From: Phaeodactylum tricornutum CCAP 1055/1
Taxonomy: Eukaryota; Bacillariophyta; Bacillariophyceae; Surirellales; Neidiaceae
Length of the DNA stretch: 64,000 nt
Direction of reading: 5' to 3'
NCBI RefSeq assembly: GCF_000150955.2
Contig: NC_011689.1
Span: 248,001 to 312,000, forward strand
Position 1 is the first letter of the stretch. Each line of letters begins with the position of its first letter. Position numbers and translations under genes: made by a program. Positions 50,740 to 61,330 of this stretch are shown piece after piece. The notes beneath the pieces were generated by a model. That model saw only the letters and a list, made by a program, of their open reading frames with translations. It did not search any database and was not told the DNA's origin.

Positions 50740-51891
50740 ATGAGTAGTACTAGTCACCAGGGTCCCGGTAGTTTTCCGCATATACCGCGGGCTCCGTTGC
50801 CGACGACGGTCTTGTTGACCACGGTGGCCCCGTGTTTGCGCACGTCCGGGGCCTTGCGCGAATGGCTCGGCCACGGTGGGGGCTACGTCCCGCGGTCCCT
50901 CCAGTGTGTGGGCGATCCCAATGGTCCCGGGACGGCCCTCGTCACACTCCCTCACGCCGAAGCCGCCGCCAAATTGGTCGCGGCAATCCGACACAACCAC
51001 ACGGACAGTCACAACCACATCGGAGCACACTTGGTTCCCGTCAATCCGGATATTCCCTTGCCACCCGCATTGGTGGATCCGGAAACGACACAAACATTGG
51101 CACAGGCCCTCCGCGACAGTTTGCACAAAATCACTCGCGACGGACCTTCCACCGACGTGACAACCCCGGCACTCGCTCCCACTTTGCCCGAGCGCACCCC
51201 GGACGCATCTTTACGTCCCGCCGTCGAGCCCCACGCCGACCCCGAGGACGAAGATCCCTTGACGTCTCCAGCCGTCTTGAACGCCGTCAAGGCCTTTCGG
51301 GATCAACTCGAAGTACAACAGGGCACCAAAGCCACCCGCCGTAAAGCCTTGGTGGCACAGACGCTGGCACAAGTCTTGCCCGCGATGCGACTCCGGAGGC
51401 AACAGGAACCCTCGGTGACGCACGCACCCACACCCACCCCACTACCACCAGCAGCAATAGTGCCAACACCCACCACCACAACCCTGCCGGTACCGCCGCC
51501 ACCACCGCTTCCCGCCCAGGCGCCTCCGGCACCCCGGGGTGTTTCCAACTTACCCGCCTGGATGACGCAAGCCAATCTATCCGCGGAACCACCAACCGCG
51601 TCGGCCACGGAACCACCCCCCAGCAAACGACCCAAACTGGATACTGCGCAACCCTTCCCGGCCCTCCCTCCCGCGGCTCACGCACCACTCCGGGACTTTG
51701 TCACGGCACAAATTCAGCATTATCTAGGCGAAGCCGAAACGAGTCTCATTGAATTGATTGTACAGTTTGTCCTTCGACCCGACGGGGAGCCAGCCCAAGG
51801 CCTCCTACCCGAACTCGATGTCCTCGAAGACGATGCCCACGCGTTGCTCCAGGCACTCTGGGATCACACCCAACACCTGGCCACGGCGTAA
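50740..51891 (+). CDS. RBM25-like splicing factor with PWI domain
   Basis: 383 residues from the ATG at 50740. An RRM-like N-terminus (about 20-95) has TTVLLTTVAPCLRT and GTALVTLPHAEAAAKLVAAI, in the places of RNP2 and RNP1-adjacent strands, but the aromatic RNP residues are missing. A Pro-rich linker (about 210-290) follows. The C-terminal PWI domain (about 315-383) is LRDFVTAQIQHYLGEAETSL plus LLPELDVLEDDAHALLQALW, aligning with RBM25. RBM25 binds RNA and affects U1-dependent splice-site choice. Codons are strongly GC-rich compared with its neighbours. Confidence 0.77.
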   Translation: MSSTSHQGPGSFPHIPRAPLPTTVLLTTVAPCLRTSGALREWLGHGGGYVPRSLQCVGDPNGPGTALVTLPHAEAAAKLVAAIRHNHTDSHNHIGAHLVPVNPDIPLPPALVDPETTQTLAQALRDSLHKITRDGPSTDVTTPALAPTLPERTPDASLRPAVEPHADPEDEDPLTSPAVLNAVKAFRDQLEVQQGTKATRRKALVAQTLAQVLPAMRLRRQQEPSVTHAPTPTPLPPAAIVPTPTTTTLPVPPPPPLPAQAPPAPRGVSNLPAWMTQANLSAEPPTASATEPPPSKRPKLDTAQPFPALPPAAHAPLRDFVTAQIQHYLGEAETSLIELIVQFVLRPDGEPAQGLLPELDVLEDDAHALLQALWDHTQHLATA

Positions 51892-52044
51892 GCGTACCGC
51901 TGGTAACGGTAGAAATTCACACTAACACACACACAAAAGTGAGAAGAGGACTAACACCACGTGCAAACTACAAATAGCAAGATTACTTTATAATTACCCG
52001 TCACCTTTAGTCATCTTTTTTCCACTCGGATGCGTTACTCACAG

Positions 52045-55000
52045 TCACTCCAACGTACTGTACTTCGCCACATTAGACGGCGTCATTCGCCGTCTACGAT
52101 AAAATAATACGTACGCCATTTCCGAAACTACGTGTTCCGGTGCCAGCGGTTCCACCAGTTCGTCGTCAAACTGCAACCACAGCGGTTCGGCCGACTCCGA
52201 CACGGCCTTGGAAGCTTCCAGCGCCGCCATCTTGCTCACATTCGATTCGTTCTTTTGCCGTCCCAGACGCCAGCCCGAATTCGGCTCCGACCCTTCCCCG
52301 TCCAACACACTCGTGTTTACCCCGTTGAATCCGTACGCGGTTTCTTCCTTGCCGTCCTTTGTACACGCCGTAGCCTTGCACGTCGCCACGTAATGCCCAC
52401 CAGTCATGCTGCCGTAATGATTCACCACACCGATCAAATCGTACACCGAACTCTCCATCGGATCCACCTGGACGGCGGGAGATTCCTTGTGACACCAGTG
52501 GCGCAAATCCAAACCCGTCAACGGAAAGTTTATCTTCGTCGTCAGCTTTTCCCGCCACCGCGCCGACATGTTGAAGCGCTTGAGATGAAAGGTGAGCAAA
52601 TCCGGCAGGCGCCACAGATTCATATTCTGCTGGCCCTGGCGGAACTTTTTGCACCGAGGGCATTTCCAATTGTCCGACAAGGAAAGATTCTGCGTCTTGC
52701 AAAACTCGGTCAGACAAACTCCAAGATCCATACCGTCACCGGCTACTTGCGCCTTTTGTTCGTCGGCTTTGACTTTGCTTCGAACAAGATCGGCACTCGC
52801 TTGGTCTTCGACGATAGGCGGTGGGACGTACAGCACGGGACAGTTGACGTAACTGGCGCCGGTACTCGTACTACTCGAGTTCGGGGTTTTCTTGTCGGTC
52901 GGAGGATCGCGCCATTGGAGAATGATAACGTGACGAGCATTCATGTAATTGCCAACCGTTCGTATCAAAGAAAACGGGAAGGATTCTTCTTCAGAAATCG
53001 TATTGGGTTTGTCGGGTTGAGAATTGTCGACGGTACAGACGCGAACTTCAAACGGAATGCGATGCAAAAGAGCTGACACCTTTTTTACCAGCAACGTCGA
53101 CAAACTGGTTGGATCAAACGTCGGGTTCCGGTACGGTTTCGCGTCATCGTCTTTGCTTTTGTGATCCGATAGACCTAAAGCCAGTCGCAGGTACTCTCGA
53201 TCGCAATCCACCAAGAGATCGATTAAATCTGAAATGGCCCCGTGTGTTCTCTCGTAAAGCTTACGGGCCTTGGCCTCGCGGTCAATTGTTCCCGAATCGG
53301 CCACATCCGATGCGTCACCCCATCCTGGCATTTGATGCAGAAATCGAGAAGCTTGTGCCATTATTTGCGCTCCAGCACGAGCGTTACTCCACTCGGAACA
53401 GCATTGCACATAAAAGGATTGACCAAACGCCACGAATCGGCCAGTGTCGTGGTCAGTGAACCGATTTTGAACCAAGAATTCTGTGGGTTTACCGCGTGGA
53501 GTGGCGTGCGAAAAGAGTGGTCGAACGAGACGGTCCTTGAAATTGCTAATGGAATACACCTCATCCCATTTCGATGAAAAATGGTCGAAGTGCACTAGGA
53601 CCTTCTTTTCAGGAAGCTCCACATCTTCACCAATATCGGCATCGACGTCACCTTTCAACACCTCGACAACAGTTCCAGCAAACCAGCTTCCGCGTTGATC
53701 TTTCGCGTCTACCCTTAAACCGAGCTTGAGTTCCTTTTCTGAACGCGGCCAGAGGCTTCGAGATACGGCCCTCGACAAATACCACGGGTCGCTGTCCACT
53801 ACACGACACTCCTTAGCGTCCCCGTACACACTTAGATGCTTTTCAATGAGCTTCTGCTCCTTTGGGCTTGGCGCAATATCATCATCACTATATTCATCCT
53901 CGTCTTCGTCAGCCGTGTCTTCAAGGGACTCCAGATTTACAGTGGCAGTAACGTTAGAAAGCTGCAGAGTTGTCTCGAACGCTACAATGTGGGTGGGCTT
54001 GTCTGCTGAATCCTCGCTTGTGCGTGGCTTAGCGAGCTGACTACAAGGGCCTTCTTTGTCGGTCAAAGGAATTACCTTCGTCTGGCTTTGAAGAATGCTA
54101 TGGTATTTCTTATCGTCAGTAAGCACTTCCTCAGAACGACATAATTTTAACTGACTCGCTGGGATACCGCACATATTTTGAATCTGGAGACGAAGATCAC
54201 CGCTATCTGCCAGTCGTGACATGGCAATCATGTACCGCTCAGCAACGAACGTTACAGATGGAGGACCTGTGGACGAGCCAGAGCGCTTTCTGGGATAGCG
54301 TGCGGGGCGTTTGTCACCCTTCCGTGTCCTGTTAAGGACCCACGGACAGTTCACAGCAGTAGCTCGTCGGTAGACTGTGCACTGAAAGGTGACATCCGCC
54401 ACAGTGGGAATCGGAATGGAAAGCAGGTTGAAAGGATCAAAGTTACGGCTTGAAAAATTGCATTGGGGGCATGTAACCGTATTCAAAACCTGTCCCATGG
54501 CAACATCAGCCATGATTGAGCGATTCCGCCGGAGAAACCTGCAAGACAAGCAACGAAGAGTTAGCATCCCTCTAAACCACACACAAAATGATTGCATGTA
54601 CAAACCTTCTCCAGGCTTCTTCCCCAACTCGGGGCAAGTGGTTTCGCATAACCCATTCGTCCTCAAGAGCTTCAACATATGGCTTTTGTCGCACTTTGTT
54701 GCTATCCTCGTGAAGTACGTCCAACATGTAGTTCAAAAACTCTTGCGCATCTTGCTGGTCTGCCCCGGAAAACTGGTCATTGACCTTGCCAAGTTGTGAC
54801 CGAAAGCGGACGGGAGACTTTTCTCCAAGTTTTGCGCTCCACATACTTCGAAGCAATTCGGCGAATTCTTCCAAAAGCTTTCCGCCGGTCCCCAAAGGGT
54901 TGTCCCTATTCAAATCACCGGCCGTCTTGTACTGCGAGCTGAGAAGATATGCCCGAAGCAATGGGAGGTAGCTCATACATTGTATGGCAGAGTTGGCGTA

Positions 55001-58000
55001 GCACGTATTCCCCAAGTTGGAAAGACCGCAAGCACCGTAGCCCGGAAAAGGACAAATCTTAGTACTTTCGGGCATATTTTCCATACTTGAGCTCTTCTTA
55101 ATCACAGCTCCCGCCTTTGGCTTTACATCATTCGGCGAAGAAATTATCAAACCGTTCGTTTGAGCTGCAAGCTGCTCCGACTCATTAGTAAACCGTCCAA
55201 GTTTCGCCAATCGGTCAGACTCCACATCAATCCACTCGATGTGACCGCCGTGATCCTTGAAGTCAACCTTTACTTTCTTCTTTGCTGTAGTTTCCTTTTC
55301 CAACTCCTCGGCTTCATTCTCAGTGTCTTCGTCCACGATATCTACTTGCAGAATCGTGACTGGGTACCATCGCCCGGTAGAATCCATTGCATCGACTTCT
55401 ACGTCTACAAGACTTTGCGGTTTGTAAACCAAATTTCCATCGGAGTCCACTCCTTGCAAGGCCTCTCGAAACAAGCGATCTTCTTCTGCGAGCCTTCTGA
55501 CACGTCCAGCCTTGGCCGCAGCTTCCCGGGGCCATATCAAATCGTTATTTTTGTTGACTACCGCATATTCTAGCATGAGAAAGGCGTCGGAACAAAGACC
55601 GCTACTGTCCACTGTTGCATTGTCAGCATAAGCTTGCCAATTCTCCACTAATTCCTTAGTGTTTTCCTTTTTGTGTGCTCCTGCTGCAAGATTGGGTACA
55701 ATTGCATCCCGATTTTTGCATAAAAGATTCCAAGGTCCATATCGACTCACTGGATCCTTCGAGTTCGTAGGTTTGTGTTTGCGCCACAGCCGCGCTTTTC
55801 CTCGTCCATCAGACCCGGAAGCCTTGAACGAATACAAGGGAAACCTTAGCACTATCTCGACGTATAATCGCCACAATGGCTGTTCTGGAATAGCCATAAT
55901 CCTAATAGACAGAGGCCCTGCATCTCCACGGCGGTATGGTTGTAAGGGATCACATAACTGACAGTGAATAATCCAGGGGTGCGTCGCCACGTGCAAGTTG
56001 TTGGGCAACCTTGGCACGCAAAGAGACACCGACGATCTGTCCAATCCGTGTAGGTGATCGAGACCCTTCCTCTCTGTTCCGTTCGGCGATTTGTCGAGAA
56101 CTTCTGTATTTTGGTCACCATCACTGTCATTGGGGACGGTTCTATGCAGCATGGGGCAATCAGCTTGCACCATTCGCGGCAACGGTGGACCACCTCCGTA
56201 CATCTCATACAAGACATCCCATACTGGAGGTGGCACTAAGACATAGTCAACATCCCTTCGAAGTCCTTTGCTCATGAGCTCGTATGAACCCAGTATTCCT
56301 GGAATAGAGTTTCCGGCATCCTTGTCGAGTAACGCGTCGTTAAACAAAGTACCGGGTCGTTTGAGTGTCCGGCGGGGGCAGGATTGTTCGCTCTGCCAGC
56401 TCCAACCGGTATACGCGACCCATTCATCCCACCATCTTTTTTCAACACAGTACAAAAACCCGTGGCCAATGCCACCGGCTCCGTCCCAATTTCCCAATCC
56501 ACCCCAGATTGCCTTGTTCCGCAGCACAGAATCCCAAGACTCGTTGGAGTGATCGCTATGGCTGGAATGGTTCGTTGTATTTTCCAGTAGCGGGACTCCA
56601 TCATTGCTATTGCCACTACTAGACCACGAATTCCACTTCGTCTGGACCAAATCACGTTCGGTCACGTGCGAAGGTAGAATACCGACTCCAAAAATGCGGT
56701 GCAGAACGGCATGCAACTTGGGATTATCCAAGACTTGATCTGCCCAGAATGCAAAGTCCTGCAAAGTCCACTCCTCCTGATCCAGCAATGAGCTTATTGA
56801 CGGTACTTCCACACCCGACAAGTCCTTGGGCGAACCTTTGCCAGGCGGCGCTTCGTCAAGAATGACTTCGTGTCCCGTTTCTCCGACTTCATATAATTTG
56901 GCCATGAGATCGGATCTTTCCAAAGTAAGACTTTCCAAAGTGGCCGAATCCAACCCAGTGCTGTCGTGATTGGAATGGTCCCCGTTGTTACCGTGAGTGT
57001 TAGTGTTGTTGTTCGCCTCGGCGCTACTTTTTCGTCGAGGACGGGGGAGTGGTCCCAACATACCGTGCAGCGATACGCCGCTTCTTTCACTACGATCTCC
57101 TTGATTAGAATTGGAACCGCGCCTGGACGGCGACACGGCGGCTTCCGGAGACGTGTGGGGATCCAACAAATCTTCGATAATCTTACGCACTGTTGCGGAC
57201 TTAATTTTGAGCGGGGAACGCGATTTAGATGCCACGAATCCATCCGTTTCGACGTGTTTCGGAAGAAACGCGTTGCCGAAGTAGTGATAGTGAGTCAAGG
57301 ATGCGAGCGAAATCACCGTTGCGTGTCCAACTTCCAATAACCAGCAAGGGACTCCCCCCGCCGGATGATGTGCCAGGAACGTTTCAAGCTGCTCAGTAGG
57401 GAGACATAGATAAAAAAGGAGTTGCAACCGCTGGACGCGTTTGCCTTTGAGCCCGAGGGCGATTATATACACGAGTGCTTGGAACGTTACACCGAGCGGA
57501 AGCTCCGGTGCCGTTTCCAAATCCGGCACCATGGAGGGTTTCGGCATCGCCCGTGGCGACGAGGTTTGCTTATTGACGTCCATTTCAAGCTGGGCCGACT
57601 CCGCGGCGTGGGTGGCCACGTTCTGAACTCGATCCCATAGCGTCTCGGACAAATGCAACAACAGAATGTAGGCGTTTTCAATTACGTCAACGCTCGTGGC
57701 GGGAACAGCCTGAAAAACGCGGTGTACGACAAACGAATTCAGTAATCGTGTCGTCGTGGCCAAGGCCTTGGCCTCGGTTTCGTGAACGTTGGAGGAAGAG
57801 AAGACTCGTCCAATTTTACTGGTGTTTTGATTGGAAGGCAACGCTTTGAGAATGTATCGAACTTTGCGCTGAATCAAAGTAGTTTCACAGGTCGACAACA
57901 AGTTGCAGGTTCGGTCGAGTAGAGAGTCCAAAACAACGTGAACGTCAGCTGGATCGATAAGATCTGTCGCTTGGCTATCCCAAAGCGTGTGCCACTGGTT

Positions 58001-58279
58001 TTCCACCGACGACATCGTTTTACCACTGTTGTTGTGCGCTCCGTTGCTAGTTGGTTGAGCCCAGGAATCGATCCGTGCCCGTGTGACGGGTATGGACGTT
58101 GGTGGAGAAGAACTGCTAGCTTTCTTGGAACCTCTCTTTTGCTTGGACCCTTTCGAAGAATTGGTGTTCCCGCTACTATTGTTGCGAGTTGAGGCAACCG
58201 AAGAATTGGAAGACACTCCCGTTGCCGCGGCGGGCCCAGCTGACGTCGCGTGGACATGCTTGGACTGTGAACATCCCAT
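52045..58279 (-). CDS. large ubiquitin-specific protease with acylation signal and Tudor-like domains, two exons
   Basis: The model is complement(join(52045..54538,54606..58279)), 2055 residues. The 67-bp intron joins EEAWRR to FLRRNRS in phase. The start ATG at 58279 gives MGCSQSK, a myristoylation plus palmitoylation signal. A DUSP-like domain (about 630-750) precedes a Ubl-like part. A Tudor-like segment (VDAMDSTGRWYPVTIL...HIEWIDVES) lies just before the catalytic core. The Cys box is GLSNLGNTCYANS with Cys1093. QDAQEFL follows, and the His box GGHYVATC has His1940. A second Tudor-like segment (VDAKDQRGSWFAGTVV) lies in a long insert within the catalytic domain. The USP4/11/15 subgroup is nearest in architecture. 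Membrane-attached deubiquitination is inferred. Confidence 0.86.
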
Positions 58280-59270
58280 CTCTTCGCTGGACCTTTTTGG
58301 ATGACGTGTAGACACACACACACACACGTAGTCAATCAATACAATGTGCGCCAGTATCCTCACGAGATATCGTGGATATTGGTCGCTCGAGCGACGAAAG
58401 TCCAGCAGTCGCAGAGCCAGAGATTCACTACCGCGTCCCCAGATCGATCCAACTATATCCGGGCTCAGATTCTGTGTGATCAAAAATCAAAAGGGGGCTC
58501 TGTGTATTTGGCTGGTTGGTTGGATAGATGGATGCTGTGGTGGGTGGGATCCCGTTCCACTGGGGGTCAAACTTCCTGAGCTGTTGTGTGCGGGACGCGA
58601 TTTGGGTGCCCGGAAGGTGGCAGAGGAGGTATCCGGAGAAGATGCAGGCATCTATCGGATGTATTATTAACAGTAAAGTCTCCCGTGTCGTGCCCGTGTT
58701 CCCCTTTTTCCCCGGTACTTCCCAGGGCTCCTCGAGCAGCACACGGTGACACCGTTTGCTGGAACGGGACAGAGCCTTCTATGGGAGAGAATTTGGGTCT
58801 CACCTATCTGTGCGGTATGCGATAAGTTTACTATAGTCGTGAAACGTCCAATTGAAACCCAGCAACGTCATCAGTCGTCAAACGCATGCTTTCAATTATA
58901 GATACGTGCGTTCCATCGTTTACAGCCGGGTGCATACAGTCAATAGCTGTCGCTCGGGCTGAAGTATTCTCTGACGTATGTCAGAAGTAGCGTGTCCAGC
59001 GATGTTGGCAGTCATTATTCAATTTTAAATATGTTCTAATTTAAAATCCAACTCTAGTGGTTCCGTCACGAGACAGGAACGAACAAATCAAAGCCATACC
59101 ATAGCGACTCCAAAAGTCGGACTAACATATGTGACAGTGACTGCGAAAGCCAGCCATTCTGGTAGGGAAATCCCAATACCTGGCTGGCACTTGGATTCAG
59201 CTGATAATTGTTCACGCTGAATTGTGTTTCATCCAACAAATTCTCCTTCGTGGCGAGATCAATTTACACC
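58280..59270. promoter_or_regulatory. divergent upstream region
   Basis: The 1-kb region between the USP gene (leftward) and the methyltransferase gene (rightward). It has a CA run at about 58311-58327 close to the USP start, and GTGACAGTGA at 59131-59140, about 131 bp before the rightward ATG. No further gene is seen. Confidence 0.45.
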
Positions 59271-60404
59271 ATGAAGACCGAGCCGTACAACCGTCGGCGA
59301 GGAGATTCCAAAGCGATTTATGTTTGGCTCCTCATCCTTAGCAATTTGCTCGTTTTTCAATTGGGGCGACTATTTGACGCCAACTCCACAATCCTTTCCA
59401 CACCCTCGTTCACGAATCCCCAACTCGACATTCCTTTTCCACCAACGCTGCACGATGTGGAAAGCAGGATTGCTTACGCCGCCGCTCACCCCTTGTCCGT
59501 TCCCCAAGGCAGCGTGCCGAACTTGCCTTCGATCCGCGAAGCCAATGCCAAGGTCGACCAGGAACGCAAAATATACGGCGGCGCCGGCGACAAACTCCAT
59601 TTAGGCGGTTTTACCGCGATTGATGCGGAGGGTATTTCTCCCGGCGTGTGGACGTACATGCTGGAGAAGTTGGGTGTCCGTTCCGTGCTCGACGTGGGTT
59701 GCGGGCGAGGAATCAGCTCACGCTGGTTCCTCGAGCACGGCGCGGACGTGCTGTGCGTGGAAGGATCGCACGACGCCGTCACGCAAAGCTACCTGCCCTC
59801 GTCGAATATTGTGGAGCACGACTACGCGAGAGGAGCGTGGTGGCCCAACCGTACCTTTGACGCTGCTTGGTCGGTGGAATTTCTCGAACACGTGTCTCTC
59901 CAGTATCACCCGAACTACATTGCGACCTTTCGCAAAGCAGCCATACTGTTTGTTACGAGCTCCCGTTGGGGTGGTTGGCATCACGTGGAAGTGCACCAAG
60001 ACGACTGGTGGATTCGCAAGTACGAAAGTTACGGTTTTCGGTACGACGATGCCTTGACGAAAGCGGTGAAAGCGACCGTGGCGGAGGAACGTCAACGTCT
60101 CGAGTTTTTCGCACCCGCCAACAAAACACTGGGTGCTGCTCACGTTGGACAGTCGGTCAAGGTCTTTATTAATCCCGCCGTTGCGGCCTTGCCGGCTCAT
60201 TTGCATCTCTTTTTTGAACACGGCTGCTTTCGAGATTACAACAAAGGTGTAATTACCAACCGTAAATGCGGCGAAGGAAGGCAAGGTTGGAAAGAAACCG
60301 TTCTGCCGCCGGAGTTTTATCCTCTCAAAGTGAACCCGCAAGATGGTCTTAACTGGCAAGCGGCTCTAATGGCCGGTGTTGGAAACCCTGGGGAGAACAA
60401 GTAG
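59271..60404 (+). CDS. membrane-anchored SAM methyltransferase-like protein
   Basis: 377 residues from the ATG at 59271. A basic head and one hydrophobic segment (AIYVWLLILSNLLVFQLG) predict a type II Golgi/ER protein. VRSVLDVGCGRGISSRWFLEHG is class I methyltransferase motif I, split here as VLDVGCGRG plus the following helix. VLCVEGS is motif II. FDAAWSVEFLEHV is the post-II acidic motif. The C-terminal part has His/Trp-rich sections. The substrate is unknown; a luminal sugar or lipid is possible. The family spans algae with similar membrane-anchored forms. Confidence 0.78.
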   Translation: MKTEPYNRRRGDSKAIYVWLLILSNLLVFQLGRLFDANSTILSTPSFTNPQLDIPFPPTLHDVESRIAYAAAHPLSVPQGSVPNLPSIREANAKVDQERKIYGGAGDKLHLGGFTAIDAEGISPGVWTYMLEKLGVRSVLDVGCGRGISSRWFLEHGADVLCVEGSHDAVTQSYLPSSNIVEHDYARGAWWPNRTFDAAWSVEFLEHVSLQYHPNYIATFRKAAILFVTSSRWGGWHHVEVHQDDWWIRKYESYGFRYDDALTKAVKATVAEERQRLEFFAPANKTLGAAHVGQSVKVFINPAVAALPAHLHLFFEHGCFRDYNKGVITNRKCGEGRQGWKETVLPPEFYPLKVNPQDGLNWQAALMAGVGNPGENK

Positions 60405-61330
60405 ATGTCACGATTCACTTGCAATTGTGGGAGCGGTTGGGCATCAACACGGAGTCTCCACAGTGGACGTTCTGACCACTCTTTCCTTACAAACGTGAGC
60501 CGTCGTTTACTGATCTATGTTGGAAGCGTTATTAGTTGTTGTTTTTGAATAGACAAATCAAAACCCTTTATTGAAATGGTTGAGTCGCCTATAGCAGTGA
60601 CCAACATAGAGACAAGAGAGATGCGTAGCCATGATTATATACCTTACAGTTAGTTGAGTGTTGAGTGTGAGATTGTCGTACGTACGGCATAGTTGCAAAC
60701 GAACGCAAGCTGCCGTTGCGTACTGCCCAATTTACGTAAGGTTCCCCGTCACGGCGGCATTTGTTCGAGGCATTGCCAGAATCCACTCGAATACCACAAC
60801 CAAGGGAGCCGGCATTGAGTCGTGGGTAAAGTGTATCTACCACAGTGTCCAGTTTGTGGCATAGGCGTTCCCAAACTAGTTTTTGTGTGTGTATAGCTGT
60901 GTTTTTAATATGCACGCGTCGGTAGAACGTGTGACGTCCCTCCTGCTCGCAGTTAATCTTGGTATATACACTTTCATTATGTTAGGTCTATCTGTCTAGG
61001 GACTTGAAGGGACGTAGGGTTAGGGTATTTATGTAGGATAGGGTTGGTATGGTGGGGTTCTTGGCGCGCGCCCCAATTCGAACGTGTCGCTTGCTGTAGG
61101 ATTCTACGGGATATTTCCAGGAGAGCGGACGCCGGGAGGCGCTCGGTGGCAAATTTCTTCGCGCCGGGATCCGATACGACTTTTAGCCTCAAGCGGACCA
61201 TGGAGGAGGGGGGAAACGCGTCGAACCCTTCTGGTATTGGCCAGCCGCAAGTTTCGTTTTCTTGACGCATTCGTCCCCCCCTTTTCTCGCACCGTAGCGC
61301 AGTAAACTTTCTTCTACACCCGCATTCCGT
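60405..61330. other. intergenic, 0.9 kb
   Basis: No gene or repeat recognised. A TTACAGTTA motif lies near 60645-60653. Short frames lack motifs. Confidence 0.45.
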
